DNA of 46,002 nucleotides, from the NCBI GenBank assembly GCA_019192545.1, contig JAHCMI010000074.1, positions 1 through 46,002 of the forward strand, written 5' to 3'. Both the position numbers and the translations under genes were made by a program. The notes beneath the pieces are model-generated. The model saw only the letters and a list, made by a program, of their open reading frames with translations, had not been told where the DNA came from and made no database searches. Numbering within the stretch: the first letter of the stretch is position 1; each line of letters opens with the position of its first letter. Of this stretch, positions 25,945 through 34,868 are shown piece by piece. This DNA comes from Rivularia sp. MS3. GTDB lineage: Bacteria > Cyanobacteriota > Cyanobacteriia > Cyanobacteriales > Nostocaceae.

Positions 25945-27138
25945 ATGCGAACTATTGCCCAGATAAACGAAAAAATTAACCGTAAAAAGGCGGTAGTTTT
26001 AACAGTCGAAGAATTAAAAGCAAAAGTCGCAGAGCAGGGCACTGCTAAAACTGCAAAACAAGTTGATGTAGTTACCACTGGTACTTTTGAGCAAATGGAA
26101 TCTAGTGGTGCCATTATTAACCTCGGACATACCGATCCACCAATAAAAATTCGTCGCTGCTGGTTAGATGGGGTACCGGCATATTCTGGTTTCGGTGCTG
26201 TCGATTTATATTTAGGCGCTAGCAGCGTTGCCGAACCTTTAGAAGGAGAAGCTGGAAGTGGAGGAGAAAATGCTTCCAAAATATTAAAGGGCGGCGGTAA
26301 CGTTATAGAAGATTTAATTGCAGGTAAACCAGTCCAGGTAAGAGCGCAGGGACAAGTCACTGACTGTTACCCGAGAAATTCTTTTGAAACTACTATCACT
26401 CGCGATACTATTAATCAGTTTTATCTATTTAATCCGCGTAATTTATATCAAAATTTTATAGTTGGCGTAAATGGCGGTGAAAGTCCGCTTTATACTTATC
26501 TGGGTTCGCTGCAACCGCGTTTGGGAAATGCAGTTTATTCCAATCCAGGGGCTATTTCCCCTTTGTTGAATGATCCTTATTTAAAACTTATAGGTATTGG
26601 TACGCGAATTTTCTTGGGTGGTGGAATCGGTTATGTAACTTGGGAAGGTACTCAGCACAACCCAATGCAGAAGCGTTTGCCTAACGATACGCCGATTGGT
26701 CCTGCTGCCACCTTAGCTTTAATTGGTGATGCCAAGCAAATGGAATCGCGTTGGGTAAGAGGCTGTTATTTCAAAAATTATGGGCCTTCGATAATGTTGG
26801 GAGTCGGAATACCGCTACCAGTTTTAAACGAGGAAGTAGTAGAACGTTGCGCCATACAAGATAAAGACATCGTAGCGCCGATAGTAGACTTTTCAATTCC
26901 CCGGCGCGTGCGCCCTACCTTTGGTTTGGTTAGCTACACCCAACTCAAATCGGGACGCATCACCATTGACGGAAAAACGGTTAGAGTAGCCCCCCTATCA
27001 AGCATATTTCTCTCTCGACAGGTGGCAATTGAATTGAAGCAGTGGATTGAGTCAGGTAAATTCACTCTTACCGAGCCAGTAGCTCCAATTTCAATGGATA
27101 GGTCTTTCCTTCCTCAAGACCGTTGGAAGGAGTTTTAG
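25945..27138 (+). CDS. Homocysteine biosynthesis protein (DUF39/HcyBio, COG1900)
   Basis: 397 aa from ATG at 25945 (MRTIAQINEKI). The family is recognised by AVVLTVEELKAKV, the GAIINLGHTDPPIKIRRCWLDG segment read in parts, GFGAVDLYLGAS, GGGNVIEDLIAGK, TRIFLGGGIGYVTWEGTQHN, and MESRWVRGCYFKNYGPS. In methanogens the DUF39 protein, with a NIL/ferredoxin partner, makes homocysteine from aspartate semialdehyde and sulfide. No CBS, NIL or 4Fe-4S domain is attached and no partner gene lies nearby. Two conserved cysteines (in RRCWLDG and RGCYFK) could act in sulfur transfer. Function in cyanobacteria is inferred from family. Confidence 0.85.
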   Translation: MRTIAQINEKINRKKAVVLTVEELKAKVAEQGTAKTAKQVDVVTTGTFEQMESSGAIINLGHTDPPIKIRRCWLDGVPAYSGFGAVDLYLGASSVAEPLEGEAGSGGENASKILKGGGNVIEDLIAGKPVQVRAQGQVTDCYPRNSFETTITRDTINQFYLFNPRNLYQNFIVGVNGGESPLYTYLGSLQPRLGNAVYSNPGAISPLLNDPYLKLIGIGTRIFLGGGIGYVTWEGTQHNPMQKRLPNDTPIGPAATLALIGDAKQMESRWVRGCYFKNYGPSIMLGVGIPLPVLNEEVVERCAIQDKDIVAPIVDFSIPRRVRPTFGLVSYTQLKSGRITIDGKTVRVAPLSSIFLSRQVAIELKQWIESGKFTLTEPVAPISMDRSFLPQDRWKEF

Positions 27139-27151
27139 ATAGCCTAAATTT

Positions 27152-27250
27152 GGCATGGGGCATGGGGGGTATAGGTTAAAGGTCAAAGGTTAAAGGTGTA
27201 ATCACTCTTAATAACTCTTAACTTTTAATTTTTAACTCTTCCCCTTCCCC
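27152..27250. repeat. STRR cluster after DUF39 gene
   Basis: GGCATGGGGCATGGGG, then AGGTTAAAGGTCAAAGGTTA, then TAACTCTTAACTTTTAAC-type units and CTTCCCC units, between two convergent genes. Confidence 0.75.
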
Positions 27251-27265
27251 ATCCGTTTTTCCTTG

Positions 27266-28312
27266 CTACCCTTCTGGTGGCTTCTGGCGCTTTATGGGTT
27301 TAGGAGTAGGTCTATTACTTGGCGGTTTTGGTGCATCTGATTGACCTGCTTTTTTTACAGGACGAGGAGTATCACCGCTATATCGTTTGTTATAGGGTTT
27401 ACCACCTCCCGGTCTACCACCGCCTCTGCGGGGTGGTCTTCCTCCTCCTTTTTTAAACGGAGGTCGGCGTTTCTTGGGTAAGTCGGCAATAAGTTCAGCT
27501 TTTTCTATTACCAAAAGGTCTGCTTCTCGCTGAACTTGGAAGTCCCAGAATTTGCCAACAGCTTTGGTTTCTAGCTTACCCGTTAGTTTTAGCTTGAAAT
27601 ATTTGGGTTTGTCGTCAGCTTTGCGAGGTGCTTGCTTGATTTTAACCACCAAGTTACCAGCATCGAAAGATTGATAAACTACTTCACCACGAACGGAAAA
27701 ACCACCATCTGGAATTTCTGATGAAGGCGTAAGTTCAACTGCTGGCTCTTCGGGGGTTGGAGATGACGAATCATCCGAAACTGATTCTTCATTGGCTTCA
27801 GACGGTGACGAATCAGCTTCGTCTTTGGCTTGCCGATTTAGTGCCAACTTTTCTGGTTCCCAAACTCCAACGATTTGGAGATGAAGATTGTCATTTTCTT
27901 GTCGGGTGCGCGGATAAACCACCCACAGATGATCTTTTTCTAAGTCCAGATGGTTTTTAACCAAACTCATGATTCGTCCTAAAAGAACGGCATCGAGTTC
28001 TACATTGTCTGGAGTCACCAACGCACCTTGAGTAAATTGTTCGCTGGTAGGAGCGTAACGACCGCGAACCAAGCCGATTGCTCGGTATTGCATTGGTTCC
28101 GAAGGCGGAGGAATTGGTTGCTGCCTTGCGGTATCGTTAGCTTTTTCGGATTCGTTTTCGCTTACAGTTGAGTTAGTCTCAGCTGTTTGACTGTTATCTT
28201 TACTATCAGCATTAGAAGATGGTTCTAAGCTGTTATCTTGCGCTTCCATAGAAGAAGCAGATAAATTGGAGGACTCGGACGATTCAGAAGACGGCATCAG
28301 GTCGGAATTCAT
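27266..28312 (-). CDS. Conserved cyanobacterial protein with Ser/Asp-rich head and basic Gly/Arg/Pro tail
   Basis: 348 aa. The ATG at 28312 has a perfect AAGGAG 5 bases upstream, which decides the start. Three zones are seen: an acidic Ser/Asn-rich disordered head (about 1-75), a central folded part (MQYRAIGLVRGRYAPTSEQF, LDAVLLGRIMSLVKNHLDL, LWVVYPRT, then after an acidic linker FSVRGEVVYQSFDAGNLVVK and FWDFQVQREADLLVIEKAEL), and a strongly basic tail with RPPFKKGGGRPPRRGGGR. The tail looks like nucleic-acid-binding RGG-type sequence. I do not recognise a named function. It is divergent from the TPR gene. Confidence 0.8.
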   Translation of the reverse strand: MNSDLMPSSESSESSNLSASSMEAQDNSLEPSSNADSKDNSQTAETNSTVSENESEKANDTARQQPIPPPSEPMQYRAIGLVRGRYAPTSEQFTQGALVTPDNVELDAVLLGRIMSLVKNHLDLEKDHLWVVYPRTRQENDNLHLQIVGVWEPEKLALNRQAKDEADSSPSEANEESVSDDSSSPTPEEPAVELTPSSEIPDGGFSVRGEVVYQSFDAGNLVVKIKQAPRKADDKPKYFKLKLTGKLETKAVGKFWDFQVQREADLLVIEKAELIADLPKKRRPPFKKGGGRPPRRGGGRPGGGKPYNKRYSGDTPRPVKKAGQSDAPKPPSNRPTPKPIKRQKPPEG

Positions 28313-28694
28313 AAAAACTCCTTGCGGCGGAGACACATCCCATATGGGACTTTACAAAGGCTTCTCTCAAGAGTATTTGTAAGTGTGTTAGGTGGATATA
28401 TTTCCAACTTTCACAACCCAAAACAAATAAATTCTATGAGATATGAGATATTAGTGTTGCGAAGTTTCGCATTTGAACACTATAAGGTGTAATTTAGCGC
28501 CTTTACACTAGGAACAAAAGCATACCATAGCTACAATTTCAGACTATTCCTCCTAAAGTCGTCATTTGAGATACGGCAAAAAAGCGCGAGTATTTGTTAT
28601 AAAGTTCACAAGCAACACACGGTATTCCGTAAAGTTTTAAGAATTTTTTGGTTTTCAATTTCTCGATGCAAAGTTATTTTATTCAAAGTAAAGG
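28313..28694. other. Divergent intergenic region
   Basis: Leaders and promoters of the acidic/basic protein gene (leftward) and the TPR gene (rightward). AT-rich; no repeat family or RNA gene recognised. Confidence 0.4.
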
Positions 28695-29564
28695 ATGGTG
28701 AAGGTGTCTCAAGGTCGTAATCGCTGGTTTGTGAAAATCGTACTGATATTAGCTGTTATTGCCCTTGTGGGTGGTTCAATGGTTCCTATAATAGCGGCTT
28801 TCAACGATCCTCAACAGTCGGGTGATACTGTTGGAGACACGGCTAACTCTGCTTCCGAGCAAAAAGCAAAGCTAGAACTGACTGCCAAGGGTTACGAACA
28901 AGTTTTAGAACGAGAACCGGAGAACCAGACAGCACTCCAAGGTTTATTAGAAGCTCGTCTACAGTTACTTAGATTAGGACAAGGTGACATCAAAGGGGTA
29001 ATTACTCCTTTAGAAAAGTTATCAAAGCTTAACCCGGAAGAAACAAGATACGCCGTGCTATTAGCTCAGGCTAAGCAGCAAACCGGCGATAAAGAAGGAG
29101 CCGCTCAAGCTTATCGGAATGTTTTAGAAACAAAACCAGGAGACTTACCGGCTTTACAAGGTATGGTAGCGCTTCTGTTAGAGCAAAAACGTCCTGAGGC
29201 TGCTATTGGTTTATTACAGGAAAGTTTAAATAAAGCCGAGAAAGCAAATAAAATTGAACCCAACAGCGTTGATACTACAGCAGTTCAAGTTTTATTAGGT
29301 AACGTTTATGCCAAAGAAAAACGGTACGCTCAAGCTTTATCTGCTTACGACAAAGTAATTAAAAATGACCCTAAAGATTTTCGTCCCGTTTTAGCAAAAG
29401 CTATGGTTTTAAAAGATCAAGGTAAAACCGAGCAAGCAAAGCCTTTGTTTACCAAAGCTGCCTCTTTAGCACCTGCCCGCTATAAAGACGAAATCAACAG
29501 ACAAGCAGCTACTGCTTCTCCCACTCCAACTCCTGAAGCTGCCGCTTCTCCAGAGAAGGAGTGA
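28695..29564 (+). CDS. Membrane-anchored tetratricopeptide repeat (TPR) protein
   Basis: 289 aa. A short basic N-terminus is followed by one hydrophobic helix (about residues 14-34, VKIVLILAVIALVGGSMVPI), which could be a signal anchor. TPR helices run from about residue 57 to 260: YEQVLEREPENQTALQGLLE, YRNVLETKPGDLPALQGMVA, and YDKVIKNDPKDFRPVLAKAM are typical units. The tail is Pro/Ala/Thr-rich (TASPTPTPEAAASPEKE) and its stop codon lies at the start of a repeat. ATG at 28695 follows AAAGG; GTG at 28704 is an alternative. It probably scaffolds protein interactions at a membrane; partners unknown. Confidence 0.88.
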   Translation: MVKVSQGRNRWFVKIVLILAVIALVGGSMVPIIAAFNDPQQSGDTVGDTANSASEQKAKLELTAKGYEQVLEREPENQTALQGLLEARLQLLRLGQGDIKGVITPLEKLSKLNPEETRYAVLLAQAKQQTGDKEGAAQAYRNVLETKPGDLPALQGMVALLLEQKRPEAAIGLLQESLNKAEKANKIEPNSVDTTAVQVLLGNVYAKEKRYAQALSAYDKVIKNDPKDFRPVLAKAMVLKDQGKTEQAKPLFTKAASLAPARYKDEINRQAATASPTPTPEAAASPEKE

Positions 29565-29684
29565 GGGAGTGAGGGAGAGAGGGAGAGAGGGAGAGAGGGA
29601 GGGATAATAATTAATAACTCCTAACTCCTAACTCCTAACTGTTAATTGATAACTGTTAACTGTTAACTGTTAACTGATAACTGA
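29556..29684. repeat. STRR cluster: GAGGGAG, TAACTCC and TAACTGT units
   Basis: About six GAGGGAG/GAGAGGGA units, then three TAACTCC units, then five TAACTGT/TAACTGA units fill the gap between convergent genes. The TPR stop codon is within the first unit, and the last unit abuts the stop of the UPF0016 gene. Confidence 0.85.
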
Positions 29685-30305
29685 TTAAACACCTTGAATG
29701 GCTGCGAATATGCCGAACACGATAAACAAGCATCCACCGGCGGCGGTTAGTTGACGTTCGGTGATTTGTCCGGCTAACATTCGTCCGGAGGTAACAGCTA
29801 TTACAGCGCAGATGGCATGTCCTAGTATGGCTCCAATGCTGACTCCAATCGGGTTATTCTCTGCTGCTAAAGCAATAGTCGCTATTTGAGTTCTGTCTCC
29901 CCACTCAGCAACGAAAATTAATACGAAGGCTTCCAGTAAAATTGCCCAAATATTTTTCTGGTCTTTTATCTGTTTCTCTGCTTTTTCTACTACTTCTTTA
30001 GCTTCTCCGACTACTACAACATCACAAGTTTCGCTGGGCATTTGAGTCGAGTCATAAAGTAGTTTAAAACCGAAAATTATAAATAAAGCAATTTCGGCGT
30101 AATGAATATAAATGTCTGGTAGTAATGAAGCTGCTTGTCCTACTCCAACTGATAGCATGGTCATTGCTGCTAAGGCTGATATTGCGCCTGCAAAAACCAA
30201 CCTACGAGAATGCTGCATTGCCAAAATCATGGCTATAAAAAAGGTTTTGTCGCCGATTTCGGAAACTGTTATTAGTAAAAAACCTGAAAAAAAAGCTGTT
30301 AGCAC
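29685..30305 (-). CDS. UPF0016/GDT1 (TMEM165) family Mn2+/Ca2+ transporter
   Basis: 206 aa with about six transmembrane helices in two halves, each carrying the family signature ExGD(K/R)(T/S): EIGDKTF near residue 16 and EWGDRTQ in the second half. A charged cytoplasmic loop (KEVVEKAEKQIKDQKN) joins the halves. Cyanobacterial members (Mnx in Synechocystis) export manganese from cytoplasm to the thylakoid lumen or periplasm and prevent Mn toxicity; plant PAM71 is related. Both motifs being present supports a functional transporter. The specific ion is inferred from family. Confidence 0.9.
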   Translation of the reverse strand: MLTAFFSGFLLITVSEIGDKTFFIAMILAMQHSRRLVFAGAISALAAMTMLSVGVGQAASLLPDIYIHYAEIALFIIFGFKLLYDSTQMPSETCDVVVVGEAKEVVEKAEKQIKDQKNIWAILLEAFVLIFVAEWGDRTQIATIALAAENNPIGVSIGAILGHAICAVIAVTSGRMLAGQITERQLTAAGGCLFIVFGIFAAIQGV

Positions 30306-30635
30306 TGATATCTAAAATCTAAACCAGCCCGGACAATAACTTATTATAAATGCCTCTTGGGATTTTAGGAAATTTTTATTAGCAGGCATCGGAGATAAGT
30401 ATTAATTACTTGCAGTTCAGAAATAATATTATTATTTGTAAACTGCCTGCAAACTATATGCAAAAAATAATTGTTTTTACATTATTTGATACTCAAATTT
30501 CTAAAGATAAGTTTTCAATATAACAATCATTAGAATAACCATTTGTTTTGAAAAATACTTTTAAGCAATTCAAATTTATCAATATATAAATATATAAAAA
30601 TTTACAATATAAATAATTTTACCTTCGATTGAAAA
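30306..30635. other. AT-rich spacer
   Basis: Very AT-rich with runs such as AATATATAAATATATAAAAA. It includes the promoter region of the UPF0016 gene. No repeat family, terminator or RNA gene is supported. Confidence 0.4.
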
Positions 30636-31793
30636 TTAATCTTTTTTAACGCTTTCATCTTCAGTGGTTTCGACAATTACTGACTGTTCGTTCTCAATAG
30701 TGGTAGTGTCTTCAGATGTATTGATTTCTACGTTATCGGCGACGATAACGCATTCAGCCTGTGTTTTTGGCTTTAAATTCCATTGATCTAATACATCTTT
30801 AACTACTATTTCCTGAACCCAGATTTTGGCGACTACGGTTAAAGGTAAAGCTAAAAATAATCCTAAAAAGCCGAAGAAAGTTACGAAGAATAACTGAGAT
30901 ATTAAGGTTACTGCCGGTAATAAGGAAACTTGCTGAGCCATTACTATCGGCGTAATAAAATTACTTTCAGCCTGCTGGATAAAAAAGTATAGAATCAATA
31001 CAGCCAGGGGTTTCCAGGGTGAATCTAAAAGAGCGATCGCCATTGCTGGGAATACGCTGAGGGTGGGGCCTAAATTAGGAATCAAGTTTAAAAATCCTGC
31101 TAACACTCCTAAAGCTAAAGCCGAACGTACTTGTAAAACAGTTAAGCCGAGTACGCTTAAAAGTGCTACTAAAAACATGGCGATAGAAGCACCGGTTATC
31201 CAGCCTTCTAGAGAAATTTCACATTCATCCAAAATTCCTTCGACTCTTCTTCGATAAAATGAAGGAAACAGCCTGACAAATAATTTACGATAAGATAAGG
31301 GGTCTGCAATAAACATCCCTGTTAAAACTAAAACCAGTAAAACTTTTAATATTACTTCCAAAGAACCAGAAACTAACGCAAAAGTACTTTCTAAACTACT
31401 ATTTATAAATGGCTGGGCTTGATCTAAAAGACTATTTATATCCGGTATAGATGGAATTACTTGAGCGGGAAGTTTTTCTCTTAATTCTAAAAGCCAGGCA
31501 TTTAACCTTACTAAAGACCTAGGAATTTGATTGCTCAATTCTTGGAATTGATCTATGAACGGTGGAACAATCAACCAAAAGAAGCCAATCACCCCTACCA
31601 AAAAAATAGTAATTGAAAGAAGTTTAGCAAAACCGCGTTTTATCCCTAAACGTTGAAGCCTTCGAGCCAATCTATTTAAAGTCGTAGCTAAAACAACTGC
31701 GGCAAATATAAGCAAAAGTACTTCTTTTATTTGCCACATTATATACAAAGAAACAGTTAAAGCAATTAAACCAATCCATTGACCCAAATTCAC
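30636..31793 (-). CDS. AI-2E family transporter (PerM-type permease)
   Basis: 385 aa integral membrane protein. N-terminal helices WIGLIALTVSLYIMWQ and EVLLLIFAAVVLATTLNRLA are followed by LLSITIFLVGVIGFFWLIVP, a long soluble loop (residues about 85-150), then C-terminal helices including the conserved segment LNLIPNLGPTLSVFPA. The tail is acidic (VEINTSEDTTTIENEQS). The family includes AI-2 exporter TqsA and Na+/H+-type permeases, and cyanobacterial members are not assigned a substrate. The gene is monocistronic or leads leftward from 31793. Confidence 0.9.
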   Translation of the reverse strand: MNLGQWIGLIALTVSLYIMWQIKEVLLLIFAAVVLATTLNRLARRLQRLGIKRGFAKLLSITIFLVGVIGFFWLIVPPFIDQFQELSNQIPRSLVRLNAWLLELREKLPAQVIPSIPDINSLLDQAQPFINSSLESTFALVSGSLEVILKVLLVLVLTGMFIADPLSYRKLFVRLFPSFYRRRVEGILDECEISLEGWITGASIAMFLVALLSVLGLTVLQVRSALALGVLAGFLNLIPNLGPTLSVFPAMAIALLDSPWKPLAVLILYFFIQQAESNFITPIVMAQQVSLLPAVTLISQLFFVTFFGFLGLFLALPLTVVAKIWVQEIVVKDVLDQWNLKPKTQAECVIVADNVEINTSEDTTTIENEQSVIVETTEDESVKKD

Positions 31794-31879
31794 GCTGAAA
31801 CTCCTGACTTAAGGCAAATTATTATGTACTGATAATGTTGTTAGATTAGCTGAAATTAGCTACTTACGCCTAAGTAATT

Positions 31880-32074
31880 CTAATTAATCTTTTGTGCTTT
31901 AGATAGTTGCCATAACAAAATAGTCGCCATGATTACATTTGGTAACAATACAATAATCAAAGCATTAGTAGAAGTTTCCGGAATTGAGAAACTTGGAGCA
32001 AGATATTTAATAAAAAATGAAATAGCTACGGAAAGAAGCAGAACTTTGAGAAGAAATATAAATTGATTTTTCAT
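31880..32074 (-). CDS. Small two-helix membrane protein, unknown
   Basis: 64 aa. Two hydrophobic segments (FIFLLKVLLLSVAISFFIKY and ALIIVLLPNVIMATILLWQL) are separated by APSFSIPETSTN, and the protein ends in a short basic tail KAQKIN. It lies 86 bases upstream of the AI-2E gene on the same strand and may share its transcript. No family is recognised; the clean two-helix design supports a real gene. Confidence 0.55.
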   Translation of the reverse strand: MKNQFIFLLKVLLLSVAISFFIKYLAPSFSIPETSTNALIIVLLPNVIMATILLWQLSKAQKIN

Positions 32075-32529
32075 TTACTGTACGGTTATACACCTATATA
32101 AAGGTAGGGTAGTTACTAATAACTCTATGAAGGCAATTTTCTACAATAAATTATGTAAAGTAAAAGCTAATTGGTATTTTATATCGCTACTTCACAAATT
32201 GATGTTTTTCCTTTGTAATACTTAAATATATGTTAAATATCTGTTAAATATACAAGTTTATAATTATTAGTTTGTGTTTTACGCGGATAGAGACTTATCG
32301 GCCCAGAAATGCATCAGAAACAAACAGGATTAAAAGGAAATGTTCAAAAGGGAAGTTACATAAATTATTAAATGATATTTGGCAATAAAGCCGTTATTTT
32401 ATTGCCTAACGTATCTCGAAAGAGAATAATTCTACTTTTCCCATTGCTTGTGATTCTTTATTGCTTTGCAATCTTTGCTTAGTGAAAATATTTGCTGTCA
32501 TATTTTTTTAATCGACAATAAGGAAAAAA
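32075..32529. other. ftsH upstream region
   Basis: AT-rich divergent region. It contains imperfect TGTTAAATAT duplications near 32230-32255 and a 9-base hairpin at 32381-32406. The ftsH promoter is expected here but no operator is recognised. Confidence 0.4.
32381..32406 (+). other. Hairpin in the ftsH leader
   Basis: GGCAATAAA and TTTATTGCC pair perfectly around 8 bases, about 125 bases before the ftsH start. No T tract follows, so attenuation is not evident. Confidence 0.4.
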
Positions 32530-34458
32530 ATGCCTGTTGACAATAAAAATAAAAGTCCGATGAAGCCACCGAAAATGCGGCAGTTTGGCAGCAGCTTATT
32601 TATTTTGCTGACTTTGCTATTATTGCTTAATTTTATCGTACCCAATTTTTTCGCTCCGGAATATCCTCAAGCACCTTATAGTGAATTTATCGCTCAAGTG
32701 AAAGCAGGAAAAGTCGAGCGGGCTATTATTGGAAGCGATCGCATTCAATATGAAGTCAATTCTGATAATGTATTTAGCTCAGATGTCCAAGATACCTATA
32801 CAACTACCCCTATAGCCTTAGATTTGGATTTACCCAAAATCCTACGAGACAATAATGTGGAGTTCGCTGCACCACCTCCAGACAAAAACGGTTGGATTGG
32901 TACTCTTTTGAGTTGGGTGATTCCTCCTTTAATTTTCTTCGGTATCTGGGGATTCTTTATGCGCCGTCAGGGTGGTGCTGCCCTAACGGTTGGTAAAAGC
33001 AAGGCTCGGATTTTTTCTGAAGGAAGCACCGGAGTACAATTCAGCGATGTTGCTGGAGTTGATGAAGCGAAAGCAGAATTAGAAGAGATAGTTGATTTCC
33101 TCAAAAATGCCGATAAATATACTCGTTTGGGAGCGAAAATACCCAAAGGTGCTTTATTGGTGGGGCCTCCAGGAACAGGTAAAACGCTGTTAGCGAAAGC
33201 CATAGCCGGGGAAGCTGGCGTTCCTTTCTTTAGTATTTCCGGTTCTGAATTTATCGAGTTATTTGTCGGTGTAGGTGCGGCAAGAGTCCGGGATTTATTT
33301 GAACAAGCCAAAAAGCAAGCTCCCTGTATCGTTTTTATCGATGAATTAGATGCTTTAGGTAAATCTCGCGGCGGTGCCAATGGAATAATGGGCGGTAACG
33401 ACGAACGGGAACAAACCCTGAATCAGTTACTTACCGAAATGGATGGTTTTGATGCTAATACTGGTGTAATTATTATCGCCGCTACCAACCGTCCGGAAGT
33501 TCTGGATGCTGCATTACGTCGTCCAGGACGTTTTGACCGTCAAATTGTAGTAGATAGACCGGATAAAATTGGTCGAGAAGCTATTTTGAAAGTTCACGCT
33601 CGTAACGTCAAATTGATGGGAGATGTGGATTTAGCAAAAGTTGCCGTTCGGACTCCGGGATTTGCTGGAGCAGATTTAGCAAATTTGGTTAACGAAGCCG
33701 CATTATTAGCAGCACGCCAAAATCGAGATGGGGTAACTTTAGCGGATTTTAATGAAGCTATCGAGCGCTTGGTTGCTGGTTTAGAAAAGCGTTCTCGGGT
33801 ACTAAATGAAACTGAGAAAAAGACTGTAGCCTATCACGAAGTTGGTCATGCTATAGTTGGTGCTTTGATGCCGGGAGCCGGTAAAGTCGAGAAAATATCA
33901 GTGGTTCCTCGCGGTGTTGGAGCATTGGGTTATACGATACAAATGCCGGAAGAAGACCGCTTTTTGATGATTGAAGACGAAATTCGCGGAAGAATTGCGA
34001 CTTTATTAGGTGGACGTTCGGCAGAAGAGATTATTTTTGGTAAAGTATCTACTGGTGCTTCCGACGATATTCAGAAAACTACAGAATTAGCCGAAAGAGC
34101 GGTTACTTTGTACGGAATGAGCGATAAATTGGGGCCAATTGCGTTTGAGAAAATGCAGCAGCAATTTATCGAAGGTTATGGAAACTCTCGTCGTGCGGTA
34201 AGTGTAGAAGTAGCAAAGTTAATTGATGCTGAAGTCAAACATATGGTAGAAAATGCCCATCATATTGCTTTGAGTATTTTGCATCAAAACCGTGACTTGT
34301 TAGAAGAAACCGCAATGGAATTATTAGAAAAAGAAATTCTAGAAGGTGAGAAATTGCGGGCAAAACTTCAACAAGCGGTAGCACCTGAAGAGTTAGTAGA
34401 GTGGTTGCAGACGGGTAAAATTTCTGATGATATTGTATTGATGCAGACAACTCTCTAG
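32530..34458 (+). CDS. ftsH: ATP-dependent zinc metalloprotease FtsH
   Basis: 642 aa membrane-anchored AAA+ protease. There are two transmembrane segments, near residues 18-38 ([19 protein letters not shown]) and 120-140 ([18 protein letters not shown]), with a lumenal/periplasmic loop between them. The AAA domain has Walker A GPPGTGKT (about 212-219), Walker [12 protein letters not shown], and second region of homology [18 protein letters not shown]. The protease domain has the zinc motif HEVGH (about 436). In cyanobacteria FtsH complexes degrade damaged membrane proteins such as photosystem II D1; which paralogue this is cannot be settled. AAGGA lies before the ATG. A clear terminator follows. 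Confidence 0.96.
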   Translation: MPVDNKNKSPMKPPKMRQFGSSLFILLTLLLLLNFIVPNFFAPEYPQAPYSEFIAQVKAGKVERAIIGSDRIQYEVNSDNVFSSDVQDTYTTTPIALDLDLPKILRDNNVEFAAPPPDKNGWIGTLLSWVIPPLIFFGIWGFFMRRQGGAALTVGKSKARIFSEGSTGVQFSDVAGVDEAKAELEEIVDFLKNADKYTRLGAKIPKGALLVGPPGTGKTLLAKAIAGEAGVPFFSISGSEFIELFVGVGAARVRDLFEQAKKQAPCIVFIDELDALGKSRGGANGIMGGNDEREQTLNQLLTEMDGFDANTGVIIIAATNRPEVLDAALRRPGRFDRQIVVDRPDKIGREAILKVHARNVKLMGDVDLAKVAVRTPGFAGADLANLVNEAALLAARQNRDGVTLADFNEAIERLVAGLEKRSRVLNETEKKTVAYHEVGHAIVGALMPGAGKVEKISVVPRGVGALGYTIQMPEEDRFLMIEDEIRGRIATLLGGRSAEEIIFGKVSTGASDDIQKTTELAERAVTLYGMSDKLGPIAFEKMQQQFIEGYGNSRRAVSVEVAKLIDAEVKHMVENAHHIALSILHQNRDLLEETAMELLEKEILEGEKLRAKLQQAVAPEELVEWLQTGKISDDIVLMQTTL

Positions 34459-34490
34459 AGAATTTTAATTTTTACAACGGTTTATTTTTG

Positions 34491-34525
34491 ACGATACGCT
34501 GCAACGAGTGTATCGTCTTTTTTTT
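34491..34525 (+). terminator. Rho-independent terminator of ftsH
   Basis: ACGATAC and GTATCGT form a stem with a 12-base loop, directly followed by CTTTTTTTT. It starts 32 bases after the ftsH stop. This is the clearest intrinsic terminator in the window. Confidence 0.85.
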
Positions 34526-34639
34526 ATTGGTAATAAGAGTTTTAACTCTTGATTATAGCGGTTTGGCCGTTGGATGAAATACACCCGAAAACTGCTATAT
34601 TTCTTATTTTATTTAGAACTTAGGTTTATTTCTAACCCA

Positions 34640-34660
34640 CTTGGGGTTGCAAACCCCAAG
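34640..34660. repeat. Small perfect hairpin CTTGGGGTT-GCA-AACCCCAAG
   Basis: Nine-base perfect stem with a three-base loop in the spacer upstream of the restriction-modification gene. It resembles short intergenic palindromes that recur in cyanobacterial genomes. No other copy is seen in this window. Confidence 0.5.
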
Positions 34661-34868
34661 CTAATAGCTAAAGTTCTCTGAAAGAGGACTAATAATTAAT
34701 TCATATTATTTAATATTCATTTTAAATTCAATAACGTCCATGCAAATCAGTAAATTTATCTAAAAAATTTAGATTATTTAAAATCAGTTACAGTGGTTTT
34801 TCTCAACTCAAATAAAGAGGTGATTAATTAAACTTTAAGTTAATAAATTTATATAAAATCTATACAAA

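Larger units (their letters stand above)
34459..34868. other. Spacer between ftsH and restriction-modification gene
   Basis: Contains the ftsH terminator, a perfect small palindrome at 34640-34660, and an AT-rich region that should hold the promoter of the restriction-modification gene. No further gene is supported. Confidence 0.5.

Noticed and set aside
25893-26360. 155-codon open frame antisense to the DUF39 gene
   Set aside because: It lies wholly opposite the recognised DUF39 coding sequence and resembles no family.
32967-33380. 137-codon open frame antisense to ftsH
   Set aside because: Complement of the conserved AAA domain; a shadow frame.
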